Positions 52,168-64,000 of a DNA stretch of 64,000 nt are shown piece by piece (within the stretch, counting starts at the first letter, position 1; each line of letters starts with the position of its first letter). Location of the stretch: NCBI GenBank assembly GCA_027186245.1, contig CP114489.1:10237501-10301500 (forward strand). The letters are read 5' to 3'. The translations under genes were made by a program, and so were the position numbers. The notes below the pieces were generated by a model that saw nothing but the letters and a program-made list of their open reading frames with translations, did not search any database and was not told the origin of the DNA. Source of the DNA: Coriaria nepalensis. Taxonomy: Eukaryota; Streptophyta; Magnoliopsida; Cucurbitales; Coriariaceae.

Positions 52168-55001
52168 TTTTTCTTACAGTAGCACAAAATAAGCAAGGAT
52201 CTGTTTTTCTCTGTTTTGCTCTGTTCCTCTCCTTCTAAGCTCCAAAATTTAGTCAAGATTTATCCACCGCCTTAAAAAATCTAAACCACATAATCTTCCC
52301 AGAAATGGGGAATCTCCTTGAAGAAGATTTAACCTGAAGAAGAAAAAATTTAGGGTATTTTAGAAAATGACCAGAAAATTATTTTTTTCAGGAAAACAGG
52401 TGAAGAAGATAACCTAAAAAGATGACGATAGAATAGATTGCTTACTGAATTGATCACAGACTTGGCCAAGAACTCCTTCAAACGAGGATGATCTAAGGAG
52501 ACAATAGATAAAAACAAATATAAATATAATCTTTCCTAATAGTATTAATATATATTTCTCAAAGCCAGAGACACACCCACTTGCTTGAAACTGACACTAC
52601 TTCCCTCTTCTTTTTTTTTTTTAAATTAGTTTATCTTCCCCACAGACCAAAACCCAAAAACAGATTGTTTTTGGTCCACAAATTTTCGAAACCCTAAATC
52701 CCAAATAACAATGTCCTAATTCCTACACAAAAAGCCACAACACCTGCAAAATAAATAACCATTTTTGAGAGAATAACTTCAACTAACCAGTAAACAGAGC
52801 AAAAATGAGAAAAGAAAAAAAAAGAAGAAGGGAAGGAAAGAGGAGGTGTGGAAAGCAGGGGAAGGTGGTGTCCTTTTCCTTGCTCTTATCAAGTTTAATG
52901 GGTAAAAAAGAGAGAATCAAATAATGTTTAGGGCAAAGACAGTGAGAAACAAATGCTCACTGAAAGAGTCCACTATATCTGCAAAAAAGTTAAAAAAATA
53001 AAAAATAAAGGGAAAAAGGGGGAAAGTGAGGGAAGAGCAAACAAAAGAAAATATAAAGGCAGGGGCAGTTTTTGTTGCCCACCCATTACAAAAGATGAGC
53101 TGTTAGCCTAATCTTTGACAGCCATTAGAGCTACACAAACACTAAAAGCCAAGCTCAGAATGTTCCCCCTCATCCCCTCTCTCCTCTCTTCTCTCTCCTC
53201 TCGGGTGTGGACGCAGGGAGGGAAAGGAACGACCTTCGTTAAAAGAAACGAAGGAAATGAAATAGATTATTATTTTTATTTTTATTTTTATTATTATTAT
53301 TTTGGATTGTTTTAAATAATAAAATAAAAATATTTGTCTATTATTTTTTAATAAATTAATATAATTAAATATGAAAAAAATACATTTTATAAAAAAAATA
53401 CTTCATTCCTTTTAATTTTTTAATTTTAAAGTGATCATCAAAATTTCTCACCCTTCCTTTCCACCTCTCACGCTCCTTTTCTTAAGATCATAAATAAGTG
53501 AATGAATCTTTCTTTTGAAAATTTCACTTCCATCCTTCCCCTCCAACCAAACATAGCCTAACTCTCTCTGCTCCTCACCCCTTTGAATCAGCACCACCGT
53601 CCCCACCACCAACAACTAAAAAAAAAAAAAAAAAACCCATTTTCCTTTATAAAATAAAAAAATAATAATAATAAATAAAAATTTTACTTGAAAATTATTT
53701 ACTTTTACTTAAAAATGGATTATTTTTCTTTTAATTCATTTTCAATTAAATTTGTAGAAACTTCTATAAGAGAAGGTCAATTTGAAAAATAATTGTGAAG
53801 AGGAATAATTTCTAAAATTATAAATTTGAATTACGGGATTATATTTATATTCTACTTATTAATTATTTTTTATATTTTAATTTTATAATAAAAAAAAGGT
53901 GAAATTAAATTTATTAAAAATAATTTTAGATTTCTTTTTTCTTTTTAATTTGGGATTGAAAATAAAATTCTGTATATATCTTATTCTGTTACCGTGCCAT
54001 TAGGGTAAAATAAGTAATTTTATACTTTCATCGTAGCATGGGGATTTTGTTATGGCACGCTAAGTCTGACAGATTGACAGAGAGTAAGGCAGTGTTGTTC
54101 CCTCTGTGCGTGAATTTGTAACAGAAAACGACCCTTCCATCCCTCCCTTTTTTTAATTAATTAATTTATTTATTTATTTTCTTATTTATCGTTTACAATG
54201 ACAGGAACAGTACATCTTTCTTTCATCATTGTTCAGAGATGAACAGTTCAAATGGGATAATTTTATTGTAAGTTGATGTTAAGTGAAAGTTAGAATCTTA
54301 TCATTGTCGGATAATTTCCATCGGAGATCCTAGATAAGTGTGTTTCATGGAGAATGTAGAGTGTGGTTAGATATTAGTTGAGGATGGTTATTAGATATTC
54401 TCTATGTTTGTTTCGTTTAGAAGTAACCTCATAGTTACTATGGAGTAGGGAGTGTGGAATTGACATCATCAGCATAACAATTTTAGTTTTAGTTGCATAT
54501 CCTTGATCGGATGTTTGGTCGGAGAAGAAAAATGTGTTATGATTTTAAGATGATATGATTAAACTGTTTCATCGGAATATATAATATATATTAATATTAT
54601 TTTAAATAATTAAATATTAAATAATATGATTATTTTGATTTTCAAAATTACTCAAATAATTAAATAAGAATAATTATCTTTTTGAATATAAATTTTATAT
54701 ATAATATTATAAATTAATCTAATAATATTATAAATTTAATTACTATTTCAAAATTTACAATTTATGAACAAAGCATAAAACAAATACACCGAATTACCAA
54801 AAAAAAAAGTTGACTAGTTCAATCGTTTGCTTAACTTCTTCAATGAGACTAATGATGAAAATAAGTACTCCTTCCTAGTAGACAAATTATGACCGACTAC
54901 CACCCCTTTTCTTCTCCACCATCATCATCATCATCACATGAATATGCTCCACTAAATGCATAGCTAAAAGTTAAAAATATTAAATAAATATAAATAAATA
55001 A

Positions 55002-55041
<40 letters not shown>

Positions 55042-56370
55042 TTTAATCATATTCTCATTCGCCATAGCACATCCCTATAATAATGGCCTGTAATGAAATA
55101 TTTATAAATGCATGTCTGCATCAAGAATCTAATCGATTGCACGTTAAATCTCTCTTGATTATAGAGTTTCTTCAATATGCAAATATTTTTTAATAAACAA
55201 TAACTACTAACAATTTCTTCTTAATATATATATATATATATATAGATATTAAATATTATTTTTATATAAAAAATAATATTTATAATTATAATAAAATTTA
55301 ATATATTTTTAAGAATAAACTACTTATTATTATACATCCATGCATGGGTATATTACGTATGAAGTCAAATGACAAAATATTCAACGTTAATTTAGGCCCT
55401 CTTAGAACTTCCAATGAATTAATACCACACAAAAAGAAGCTACAACAAGTTACGTCAAGATAAGGAATATTACGTGTGGATCTCGAATGTACTACTTGGT
55501 CTTACCTCAATCTTTGACCCAAACCACGAGGCGTTGTTGGTAGGTCTTTTTTTTTTAGACTGCTCTGTAGATCAATTTTGAGTTTTAAGACGTTGATATG
55601 TTAACAATAAATTCTAGAATGCTATGAAAGAACAAAAATAACACATTAATGATATTTTTATTTGTAATATTATTAGAATTTTTTGTTTTTGGTATTTAGA
55701 TTTAATAGAATTTGTAAGAATTTATTATTCAATATTAGAGTATTTAATGTTATATTATTAAATAAATCTTAAAATTTAAGTGATAGCTCCACTTAGCTAT
55801 AAGATTTATATTATGATTATTATGTACATGATGATGATGTGGAAAAATGAGTGTTTTAAAAATAGCGAATAAAAAAAGAAATAGTTAATTGCTTTGAAAT
55901 GGTAGGCAGCTTTAAACATAGTTGTGAAGGAACTTCTTATAGCTCTTTACCCTATACTATATAGGGGTGGACCAAGTTCTGAAAAATTATGCCTTACAGC
56001 TCTTAATATTTTTTTAATCTAAAGAGTTTCCAAAATATGATAAAAGTTCAAATCATGAATCTTTTTTCACCATCCTTCTTCCCAGACAACATATAATATG
56101 GTATGTACAATACTATTTAAAGTTTTATTTAGATCATTTTATAGTATGTATAATTTTTATTCGATCAATCGTATAATAATTATATTATATATAATTTATT
56201 TTATAAAAAATATAATAAATTTTATTAAAATAAAATTAAAATTTAAGAAAATTGAATATATATGAGGCACCCAGATGTACGTCTAGTTGTGATAAAATTT
56301 GCTGAGGTACGTCTAGTGGTGGATTGGGGATCCGGAGTTTACATGATATGAAGCAAGCTTTTATTTTGAA
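52168..56370. other. NPY upstream region and gene-poor AT-rich DNA
   Basis: The leader of the NPY gene probably extends through 52168-52500 and may contain an intron, because several CAG|GT-like sites are seen. A telo-box AAACCCTAA lies at 52689-52697. Farther on, the sequence is AT-rich with poly(A/T) runs, a MITE-like stretch at 53390-53560 and (TA)n at 55007-55033. No coding sequence recognised. Confidence 0.5.
55007..55033. repeat. (TA)n microsatellite
   Basis: About 13 TA units in uninterrupted alternation. Confidence 0.9.
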
Positions 56371-56439
56371 GAAGATTTGTTAGCTTTGCAATTCTTCTTC
56401 GTTGTAGAGTTCATTCATACATGCAAACTTTTTGTATAC

Positions 56440-57040
56440 AGAGTGTCGCCTGCTTTAATAATTGAGGGGCCGGAGTTTTCTATCAATTTTTACATGAAGG
56501 AAGGTACGTTACAGCATGCGGTTAATGATGATGTTTGGCGTCTGATAGTTACGGATCAATTATTGACTGATTTTAATTATAAGATCTCAATTCTCACATC
56601 CCAAATAGATTGCATGATTTGGTATCTTTGCAAAATGGGTAAGTTCACGATTAAATCGGCTTGGAGCTCTATTACTGGAACGAATGTTGTTATTTCTCAC
56701 TTTAATTTTGTTTGGGATGCTAAGCACCCGATTAAAATCAAGCTCTTTAGTTGGCGTCTTTTCCATAACTCGATTAGCTTTAGTGGACGTTTGCTGCGTT
56801 AATCATTAAGAGGGAACTGTTCAGCGTCTTTTTTTTTTTTTTACAGTGATACCGCTCGTCAGGTTTGGGCGTGTCGCCTTTTATTTGTTAATAAACCGTG
56901 GGTTGATGATAGGTTTCGTCTTTGGTAAGGAATGTTTCCCTATTCGTCTCAGTTGCATCAAATTTGTCAGGTATTACAAGCACTAGTTATTTATTCTATG
57001 AGGTGGAGCTCTCTTCAATTGTCAGGTCTTGCATGCAGAC
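56440..57040 (+). pseudogene. LINE fragment, zf-RVT region
   Basis: The open frame at 56377-56802 reads MIWYLCKMGKFTIKSAWSSI and later FVWDAKHPIKIKLFSWRLFH, the pattern of the zf-RVT domain that follows the reverse transcriptase in plant LINEs. After a stop at 56800 the similarity continues in another frame (FFYSDTARQVWA near 56840). No reverse transcriptase core, endonuclease or poly(A) tail was found, so this is an inactive fragment. Confidence 0.7.
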
Positions 57041-58543
57041 TGATAAGAGTAGTATTCATCATCTTCTCTAAATATAACCATTTTCATTTTTAATTTACAT
57101 CGAAATCGAAATCAAAATCAAATTAATATATATAAAATTAAATAAATATACATTAGTTTGAAACATATAATATACATAAATAAATATAAAATTAAAAATT
57201 TAGTACACTTCACGCTCATCAAAAGATGCTAACGTAATTATTGTTACAAGAACTCAAATTATTAAGAACACTAACACATAAAAAATAAAATACACAAAAA
57301 CATGAAAACATTAGCTACAAAACCTACCGAAAATCATGTAAGAAAAAAAAGAAAAAAAAAGGCAAATCCGTAAATAGGCCCCACAACTGCTTTTCATCCT
57401 GCGACCCAACCTACATAATCATTCTAGAAATTAGAATCATGCGCGCTCATCATCCTCATCTCCATATCATTATGAGTTAGAAATATTAGTAATATATATA
57501 TATATATATTATAATTTAATATTAACTTTATATTATTAATTTGAAGTGTGTCACATTTTTCTAATGTTAGTGACATGTCACTCTCGAGTTGTAATTATCA
57601 TTGCAAGAATTATGGAAAGTTGGTTACGCAAACATTGAGTTTATATGGCAAGTACAATCTAATGAGTAGTAACAATGTATGACGAATTTATTATATTACT
57701 ATATATATATATCTTCAATTATTACTTTTTAACTTTAATGTGTATAAAATATAACAACTCACAATATATGTGATTATGATTGAATACTCTAATATTTATT
57801 TTTTTTATAAATATGAGATTAATAATAAACTATTTAACTATAAAAATTATTATTTTTATTTAATACTTAAAATATTAGAAATTTTTTTAATTAAAATAAT
57901 AGTCTTATGATATATCTAAATTATATCAGGACGTTTTATTTTTAAATTTCTTTAAATTTAATTTAATATTTGTTTAATTTATATAAATAAATTAATGATT
58001 TATATATATATATTAAATATTATTTTTTACATTAATTAATTAATTATTTCTGTTTAGTTAAAAAAAAATATTTAACTTGTTATATCCATTTTTTAGATTT
58101 AAAAAATTATTATTACTTTATTTAATTAAAGTATGAAATAGATAATGTGGGCAGTGGCCTGGTGAGTCCAATAGTTTTCTAACTATTTCTTCCAATAATT
58201 TTTCGTATCTTGTCTACCGTTTGGAAATTTGGGATGAGCTGCCCAGTCGAATGGCGTCAGCTCATTTCGGGCTCCTTTCATTTCAGCCCAAATTTCTGAA
58301 GCCTTGGCCCACATGATCCGTAACAATCACCATGTAAGAAAGATCATTGGTAATAGGCCCTTTTAACTCGACAGAAAATAAGTAAATCATAAGCCCAAAT
58401 TCAAAGTTACCCAACTGAAATGTGCCTCATCCTCAAACCACATGTCGTTGAAAACTCTCTCATTCCAAAGACGTGTCGTACAAACTCTCATAACAGCGTC
58501 TAAGCGATTTCGCCGTCCACGTGCAGGCATGTGTTCACGTTAG

Positions 58544-58569
58544 TTAATTAATTAATTAATTAATTAATA
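58544..58569. repeat. (TTAA)n microsatellite
   Basis: Six to seven uninterrupted TTAA units. Confidence 0.9.
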
Positions 58570-58745
58570 TGTTTGGGAAATAAAATATGTTGAACATGCA
58601 AACTTGTACGGATTAAACTATATATATATATCAAAATTCAAATAATTTTATTTTTTCAATTCTTAAAAAAAAAAAAAAGTTTGTTATTTACAAATAAATA
58701 TATTCTATAAATAAGTTGACTATGAAGATTAATTGCAATTTTCCC

Positions 58746-58772
58746 TTAAATAAATAAATAAATAAATAAATA
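58746..58772. repeat. (TAAA)n microsatellite
   Basis: Six to seven uninterrupted TAAA units. Confidence 0.9.
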
Positions 58773-59807
58773 ATACATATATTCAATTTTGTTAGTATAT
58801 AATTTGTGAACAGTAACATTTATTATAGTTTATACGGATTAGACTCCTCTGTCTAACTTGGTAATGGTAGAATAGTATTTTTGCTAAAAGAAAAATTTTA
58901 TACGCCTTTAATTGAGAAACAAGAAGGAAAAAAACAAAAAAGAAAAGGAACCGACAAATCAAATTTACAGTTTAGTTCGTGAGATTCCTATATGAAGCTA
59001 AATAAATATAAAGAGAAGTGGAAAAGGAGAATCGTGTTATTTCCAATCGATCAAGGAGAGAGAGACGAAGTAAGCATATAAAAAGTTAAAGGATGTGAAG
59101 AAGAGTAAAGCCTGTGTGTTTGGGTGGAGTAAAATTTTCAAGATCGAGCCCAAAAAAAAAAAAGGGAGTATTTTTTTCTTGAATTTACTCTTATAACCTT
59201 ACACCAAATGGAGATTTACTTCTAATTATTGAAGAGAATTGTGCGTAATTATTGATAAATCCACAATCATCGCGATCGGACCATTATAAAATAATGGAGT
59301 AAGATCTAAGAAAGGGATGATTATTCTCTGACACGTGGAGTGATGTATATGGAGGACTTCGAAACAGATTGGTGGTTTTGTTTCCAGGTGATTTCTTATT
59401 AGAAAGCCCAGCCCAAAATAATATATATATTTAAAAAAAAAAAAAAAAAGGGGGGGTCTGCTGGGGTTAACGGCTCCAAGAAGGGTAAAAAGGGGGGTCA
59501 AGAAATAGATCAATGGAATTTGTGCTTCGCCCTCCATCGCAATGAGAAGAGGAAACAACAAGATTTGGTCTAAAATACCAAAAAAAAAACATAAATATTT
59601 AAATATTTTTTATTTAAATTGCGTAAGATAAAAGAAGCAATTTGGATGGTACTAGATCCACGAAGGGTTGTCTTTTTTTTTTTTTTAGTTTTTAGTTTTT
59701 ATAATTAAATGTTTGTAATTAAATATGTAAATAAACTATTTTCTTAAGATATTGTTATTTATTAAAATATTATATTCTGGAAAAAAAAAAAGAAAAAGGA
59801 AAAAGGA

Positions 59808-60002
59808 ATGAATGGGCTCTTGCTAACAGCATCCAGATCTTGCAGCCAAAAAGAAGCTTCCCCATTTTCTCTCTGCTCTCCTTCTCTCTCTAACTCCGGG
59901 AAAAAGAAAATCAGGAGAGAGAAGAGAAAAATTAAAAAAAAAACCCAGAGAATGAAGAAAGAAAATCAAATGATAGAAGAAATTCATATTAATAATTCAT
60001 GA
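59808..60002 (+). promoter_or_regulatory. Upstream ORF overlapping formin start
   Basis: A 64-codon frame (MNGLLLTASRSC...) that is Lys/Arg-rich in its second half. Its TGA at 60000-60002 overlaps the formin ATG at 59999-60001, in a different frame. If the transcript starts upstream of 59808, the arrangement could reduce formin translation or allow reinitiation. No protein family similarity is seen. Confidence 0.4.
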
Positions 60003-63000
60003 TGTTGAGGAGGAAATCACTTGGATTCATCTTGTTTTTCATTCTCTTAATATCGGCCCCATTCTCGATCAAATCAATCCCAATTACATTCGAATCCGTC
60101 ATTGATGACACTGCTTCTACTACCACAATTTCGAGTAGACCTAGAAGAATTCTTCACCAGCCACTTTTTCCGGTAAGCTCCACTCCACCGCCGTACTCCG
60201 ACCCCGAGCCACTGCCGCCACCACCACCACCACCACCACCACCAGACTCTTCTTCTTCTTCTCCGCCTTTTTTCAACGAGCAACCGACAGGTTCGACTCC
60301 AGATCAGAGTCAACCGACTCCTCTTAATTCCAATGGAACTATGCCGATTCCAGCTGCGACGCCACCGTCGAAGCCGACGAAAACCGTAGCCGTTGCAATC
60401 TCAGTCGGAATCGTCACTCTAGGAATGCTCTCTGCTCTTGCATTCTTTCTCTATCGTCACCGCTCGAAGCATCCAGGTGAGACGGAGAAGCTAGTCGGAG
60501 GTAGTAATAGCATCAACAATTCGCAGAGGTTTCCAGAAGATTCTAGAGTTCCGCCTTCGAGCTTCCTCTACATTGGAACTGTTGAACCGAGTCAGAGCTC
60601 AGTCGTCGAGCAGAACGGTGTGAACGCAAATGCTAACAGTTCGCCTTATAGCAAACTGAAATCGGTTAAAAGATCTTCGGATCGGTACCGTCCTAGTCCT
60701 GAACTGCAGCCATTGCCGCCGTTACCTAACCCGCCAGTGATAGATTCTCCGTCTGAGATTTCTTCGTCGGAAGAAGAGTACGAGGAAAGTCACGATAATA
60801 CGGCATTTCATACTCCTCTGGCTTCGTCTGTGGTTAGTTATGACGACGGTTTTTACTCGCCGCCTTCGCGCCTGAGAAATCCAGTTCACAGTAGTTACAG
60901 TGTACCTGCACGAATCGATTCTCAATTTAACAACAACAATAATAACAGTAACTATAATAATATTACTTCTGTTCCTCATTCCAAAAGAACTTCACCAAAA
61001 TCTCGGCTCTATGTTTCAACGACAAAGCAGACTCAGCCTACACCGCCGCCTCCACCACCTCCACCTCCTCCTCAGGCAACGAGACAACAGCCACCTCAAT
61101 CAACGATATCTTTTTCTTCTTCCTCTCCTCCAAGAAGGCCGAAATTTTCATCTCCACCTCCACCACCTAATTTGGCACTTCTTCAATCAATAAGCAATCG
61201 ATCGGGGGCTCCACCTCCACCACCACCGCCTCCACCATCACTATCAATACCTGGGAAAGTAAAACCTTCAGATTCAAATGTTTCTAGATTGCCTCGACAA
61301 TTCTTGTCAGAGCCAAAATTTCCAGTTCCTACAAGGCCTAAAGCTCATTCTATTTCTCGTTCTGGTACTTCAACTTCAGTTGAAGAACCTGTGGAAAACC
61401 CAAATTCTTCAGAGAAGCATGATGGTGAAGGAGCGAGACCCAGATTGAAGCCTTTGCACTGGGACAAAGTGCGAGCAACTTCTGACCGAGCCACTGTTTG
61501 GGACCAACTTAAGTCGAGCTCATTTCAGTGAGTAGTTTTATCATTTATGTACATTCCCGATTCTGATTTTCTGTATTTGGGTCAAAAATTTTTTTTCCTG
61601 GAATAATTTGATTTTTTCTGCAGATTGAATGAGGACATGATGGAGACTCTGTTCTGCTTCAACTCTGCAAATGCTGCCACGAAAGAGGTAACTAGAAAAT
61701 CGGTTCTGCCTCCGGTTGAAAAAGAAAACAGAGTGTTAGATCCTAAGAAGTCGCAAAACATTGCGATTCTGTTAAGAGCATTGAATGTGACTCGTGAAGA
61801 GGTGACTGAATCTCTTTTAGATGGTGAGTTTGTTTAATCTTTCTGATATGAGATCCTTGATTCTGTACTGTTTCCTACCGTAGCGAGTAGGCTGGTCATT
61901 CTGATTAATTTATTCATCATTTACTCACAGATGTCTGGAAATTTTGTCAAAATTATTATATCAAAGCTGATGCATTGTATATTAATATTTTATCGTTTCC
62001 AATTAGAAAATCAGGTTAGTTGGTCAAAGCCAGAATTGAGAGTTAGAAGCGTGTAGCAATAATGTTTGAAAATTTTATATATATTAGTTGTACAGTACTA
62101 TACCACTTATGGCCGTCATAGTATGTTTCCATGATGGCTAGTCAAGAATAATTTCTAAAGCAAGAAGCAAGATTCATGAGGAAGTCAGTATTTGAATTTC
62201 TATTTTCCTTTTTTTAGTCATCATATGATTGATTTATGACCATAAGGAAGAAGACAATTGATTTAGATAATCAATCATGTTAATCTGCATCAAATTCACT
62301 GCTTCTTTGAGAATTATTATGGGTTTCACTGCATCTTTTAGATAATCAATCATGATTGATATGTGTTTACTTGCAATAGGAAACCCAGAAGGCTTGGGTC
62401 CCGAACTACTGGAAACTCTTGTAAAGATGGCTCCAACCAAAGAGGAAGAGATTAAACTCCGAGACTACCATGGTGACGTCTCAAAACTAGGATCCGCGGA
62501 ACGATTTCTCAAGGCAATTCTTGATATTCCATTTGCCTTTAAAAGAGTTGAAGCCATGCTATACCGTGCCAACTTTGATACAGAAGTGAAATACCTCAGG
62601 AATTGTTTTCAAACCCTAGAGGTACTTATTCTCTTAATCTCTTAAATTTCATGAATACTGGTGAATTTTTCAGACTTAAATAAAAGGGCCATATTGTATT
62701 CAGGCTGCAAGTGGAGAATTGAAGAACAGCCGACTATTCCTTGCACTCCTTGAGGCTGTTCTTAGAACAGGAAACAGAATGAATGTTGGAACCAATAGAG
62801 GAGATGCCAAAGCATTCAAACTAGATACTCTTTTAAAACTAGTTGATATAAAGGGAACAGATGGAAAGACCACACTCCTCCATTTTGTTGTCCAGGAAAT
62901 TATTCGGTCTGAAGGTGTTGGTACAAATGAAAACAATCAAATCAAAACCCAAGCAAAAATGAAAGATGATGACTTCAACAAGCAAGGATTGCAGGTTGTG

Positions 63001-63495
63001 TCTGGATTAAGCAGAGACCTAGTCCATGTGAAAAAAGCAGCTGGAATGGATTCTGATGTCTTAAGCAGTTATGTCTCTAAGCTTGAAATCGGGCTTGAGA
63101 AAGTCAGATTGGTCTTGCAGTATGCGAAAAATCCGGACATGGAGGGTAAGTTCTTTCACTCAATGAAACTGTTTTTGAAAGAGGCTGAAGAAGAGATGAC
63201 AAGGATCAAGGCCGATGAGAAAAAGGCTTTATCACTTGTCAAAGGGGTTACGGAATATTTTCATGGCGATGCAGCAAAGGAAGAAGCACATCCATTTCGG
63301 ATTTTTATGATCGTAAGAGATTTTCTTTCCATTTTGGACCAAGTTTGTAACGAAGTTAAGGGAATGCAAGATAGGACAGTAGTGGGTTCTGCTCGGTCTT
63401 TTCGGATTTCTTCAACAGCTTCACTTCCGGTCCTTAATAGGTATAACGTGAGACACGCCGGAAGTTCAGACGAGGAAAGCTCATCATCTCCATGA
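59999..63495 (+). CDS. Type I formin-like protein
   Basis: Four exons (59999-61527, 61624-61823, 62380-62621, 62704-63495) give 920 aa, or 919 from the second ATG. A signal peptide (residues about 8-27, [20 protein letters not shown]) precedes a Pro-rich extracellular part with [10 protein letters not shown] runs that can anchor to the cell wall. One membrane segment follows at about 130-152 ([20 protein letters not shown]) with the basic stop YRHRSKH. The cytosolic part has Ser-rich linkers, an FH1 region with several polyproline runs (about residues 350-420) and an FH2 domain. FH2 starts near [20 protein letters not shown] and includes [54 protein letters not shown] and [14 protein letters not shown]. 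It ends DEESSSSP. This matches the group I formins AtFH1/AtFH2, plasma-membrane actin nucleators that also bundle actin. The exon structure (FH2 split after [10 protein letters not shown]) supports the model. Confidence 0.95.
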
Positions 63496-64000
63496 AAGAG
63501 TGTCCTACAAAAGATGGGCCAGGTTAAGCTGAAAATTTCCACTATGGGGATGGGACATAGTCAGTGTCATGAGTACAACAACTAGCATTCGAAGTGTTGC
63601 TGATGAGAATCTCTCGTCATAAAGAAATTATAAGTCGGTAGAGGCAAAAGGTACACAAGTTAAGGTAAAAAGCTTTGCAAAGGAGAATAGTGTTATTTTT
63701 TTAGGATAGAAAGAAAATAATTAGAGGTATACAAGGAAGGAGGTAAGATGAAGTAAGAAATCTTCAGATCAGGCGAATGCTAAAAAATGAATGGAAGAAA
63801 GAAAGGAATCAGAATTTCTCAGATAGAAAAGAAAAAACGGGAGACACATAAGAAACATCAGAAAAGTATCAAGTCTGACCACCCCCTTGAGGGTAGATCA
63901 GATTCCCACGCTTTATTTAGGGAAGCAATGTTTTGATTTCACAATTAATGAATTTATGGTCCACATTCTTAACTAATCACTTATAATGCTCACATTGCTT
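63496..64000. other. Formin 3' UTR
   Basis: Non-coding sequence after the formin stop, A- and G-rich with no open frame of note. It runs to the window edge. Confidence 0.5.

Larger units (their letters stand above)
57041..59998. other. AT-rich spacer and formin leader
   Basis: Between the LINE fragment and the formin gene. Contains (TTAA)n at 58544-58569, (TAAA)n at 58746-58772 and a G-run after poly(A) near 59440-59457. The end, about 59800-59998, is probably the formin 5' leader and contains an upstream ORF. Confidence 0.5.

Overview
This is nuclear DNA of a dicot plant. Genes are split by short AT-rich introns with GT..AG ends. Intergenic DNA is very AT-rich and full of (TA)n, (AAT)n and poly(A/T) runs, and there are decayed plant retrotransposons. 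Every gene I recognise is a conserved angiosperm gene. I cannot name the species.

Layout. 1-1121 (+): 3' end of a prolyl 4-hydroxylase. 1764-4802 (-): nine-exon MFSD5-type major facilitator protein with an apparent one-base frameshift in exon 4. 6188-7805 (-): ACBP3-type acyl-CoA-binding protein. 10195-11181 (+): 77-aa zinc-binding protein. 12645-15605 (-): casein kinase 2 alpha, ten exons. 16248-19046 (-): RNC1, a plastid RNase III-like intron-splicing factor. 19780-24410 (+): degenerate Ty1/copia element. 25361-26021 (-): small plant-specific protein with a DUF863-like motif. 30120-30440 (+): hAT transposase remnant. 34433-35898 (+): class III peroxidase. 36635-37441 (-): ADA1/HFI1-type SAGA subunit. 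42209-43028 (-): class II LOB-domain protein (LBD40/41 type). 49795-52167 (-): NPY-type NPH3/BTB protein. 56440-57040 (+): LINE fragment. 59999-63495 (+): type I formin. The exon lengths I assigned sum to a multiple of three for every complete gene except the MFS gene, which has exactly one base too many.

The genes are independent single transcription units, not a pathway or cluster. Housekeeping functions (CK2, SAGA, plastid splicing, acyl-CoA binding) sit beside secretory and cell-wall functions (P4H, peroxidase, formin) and developmental or stress regulators (LBD, NPY). About half the window, mainly 26-34 kb, 38-42 kb, 43-50 kb and 52-60 kb, is gene-poor and shows only microsatellites, transposon relics and foldbacks.

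I found no clearly undescribed system. The best leads are the frameshift in the MFS gene, a nested foldback at 46035-46205, a 64-codon upstream ORF whose stop overlaps the formin start, and in-frame open leaders on two neighbouring minus-strand genes.
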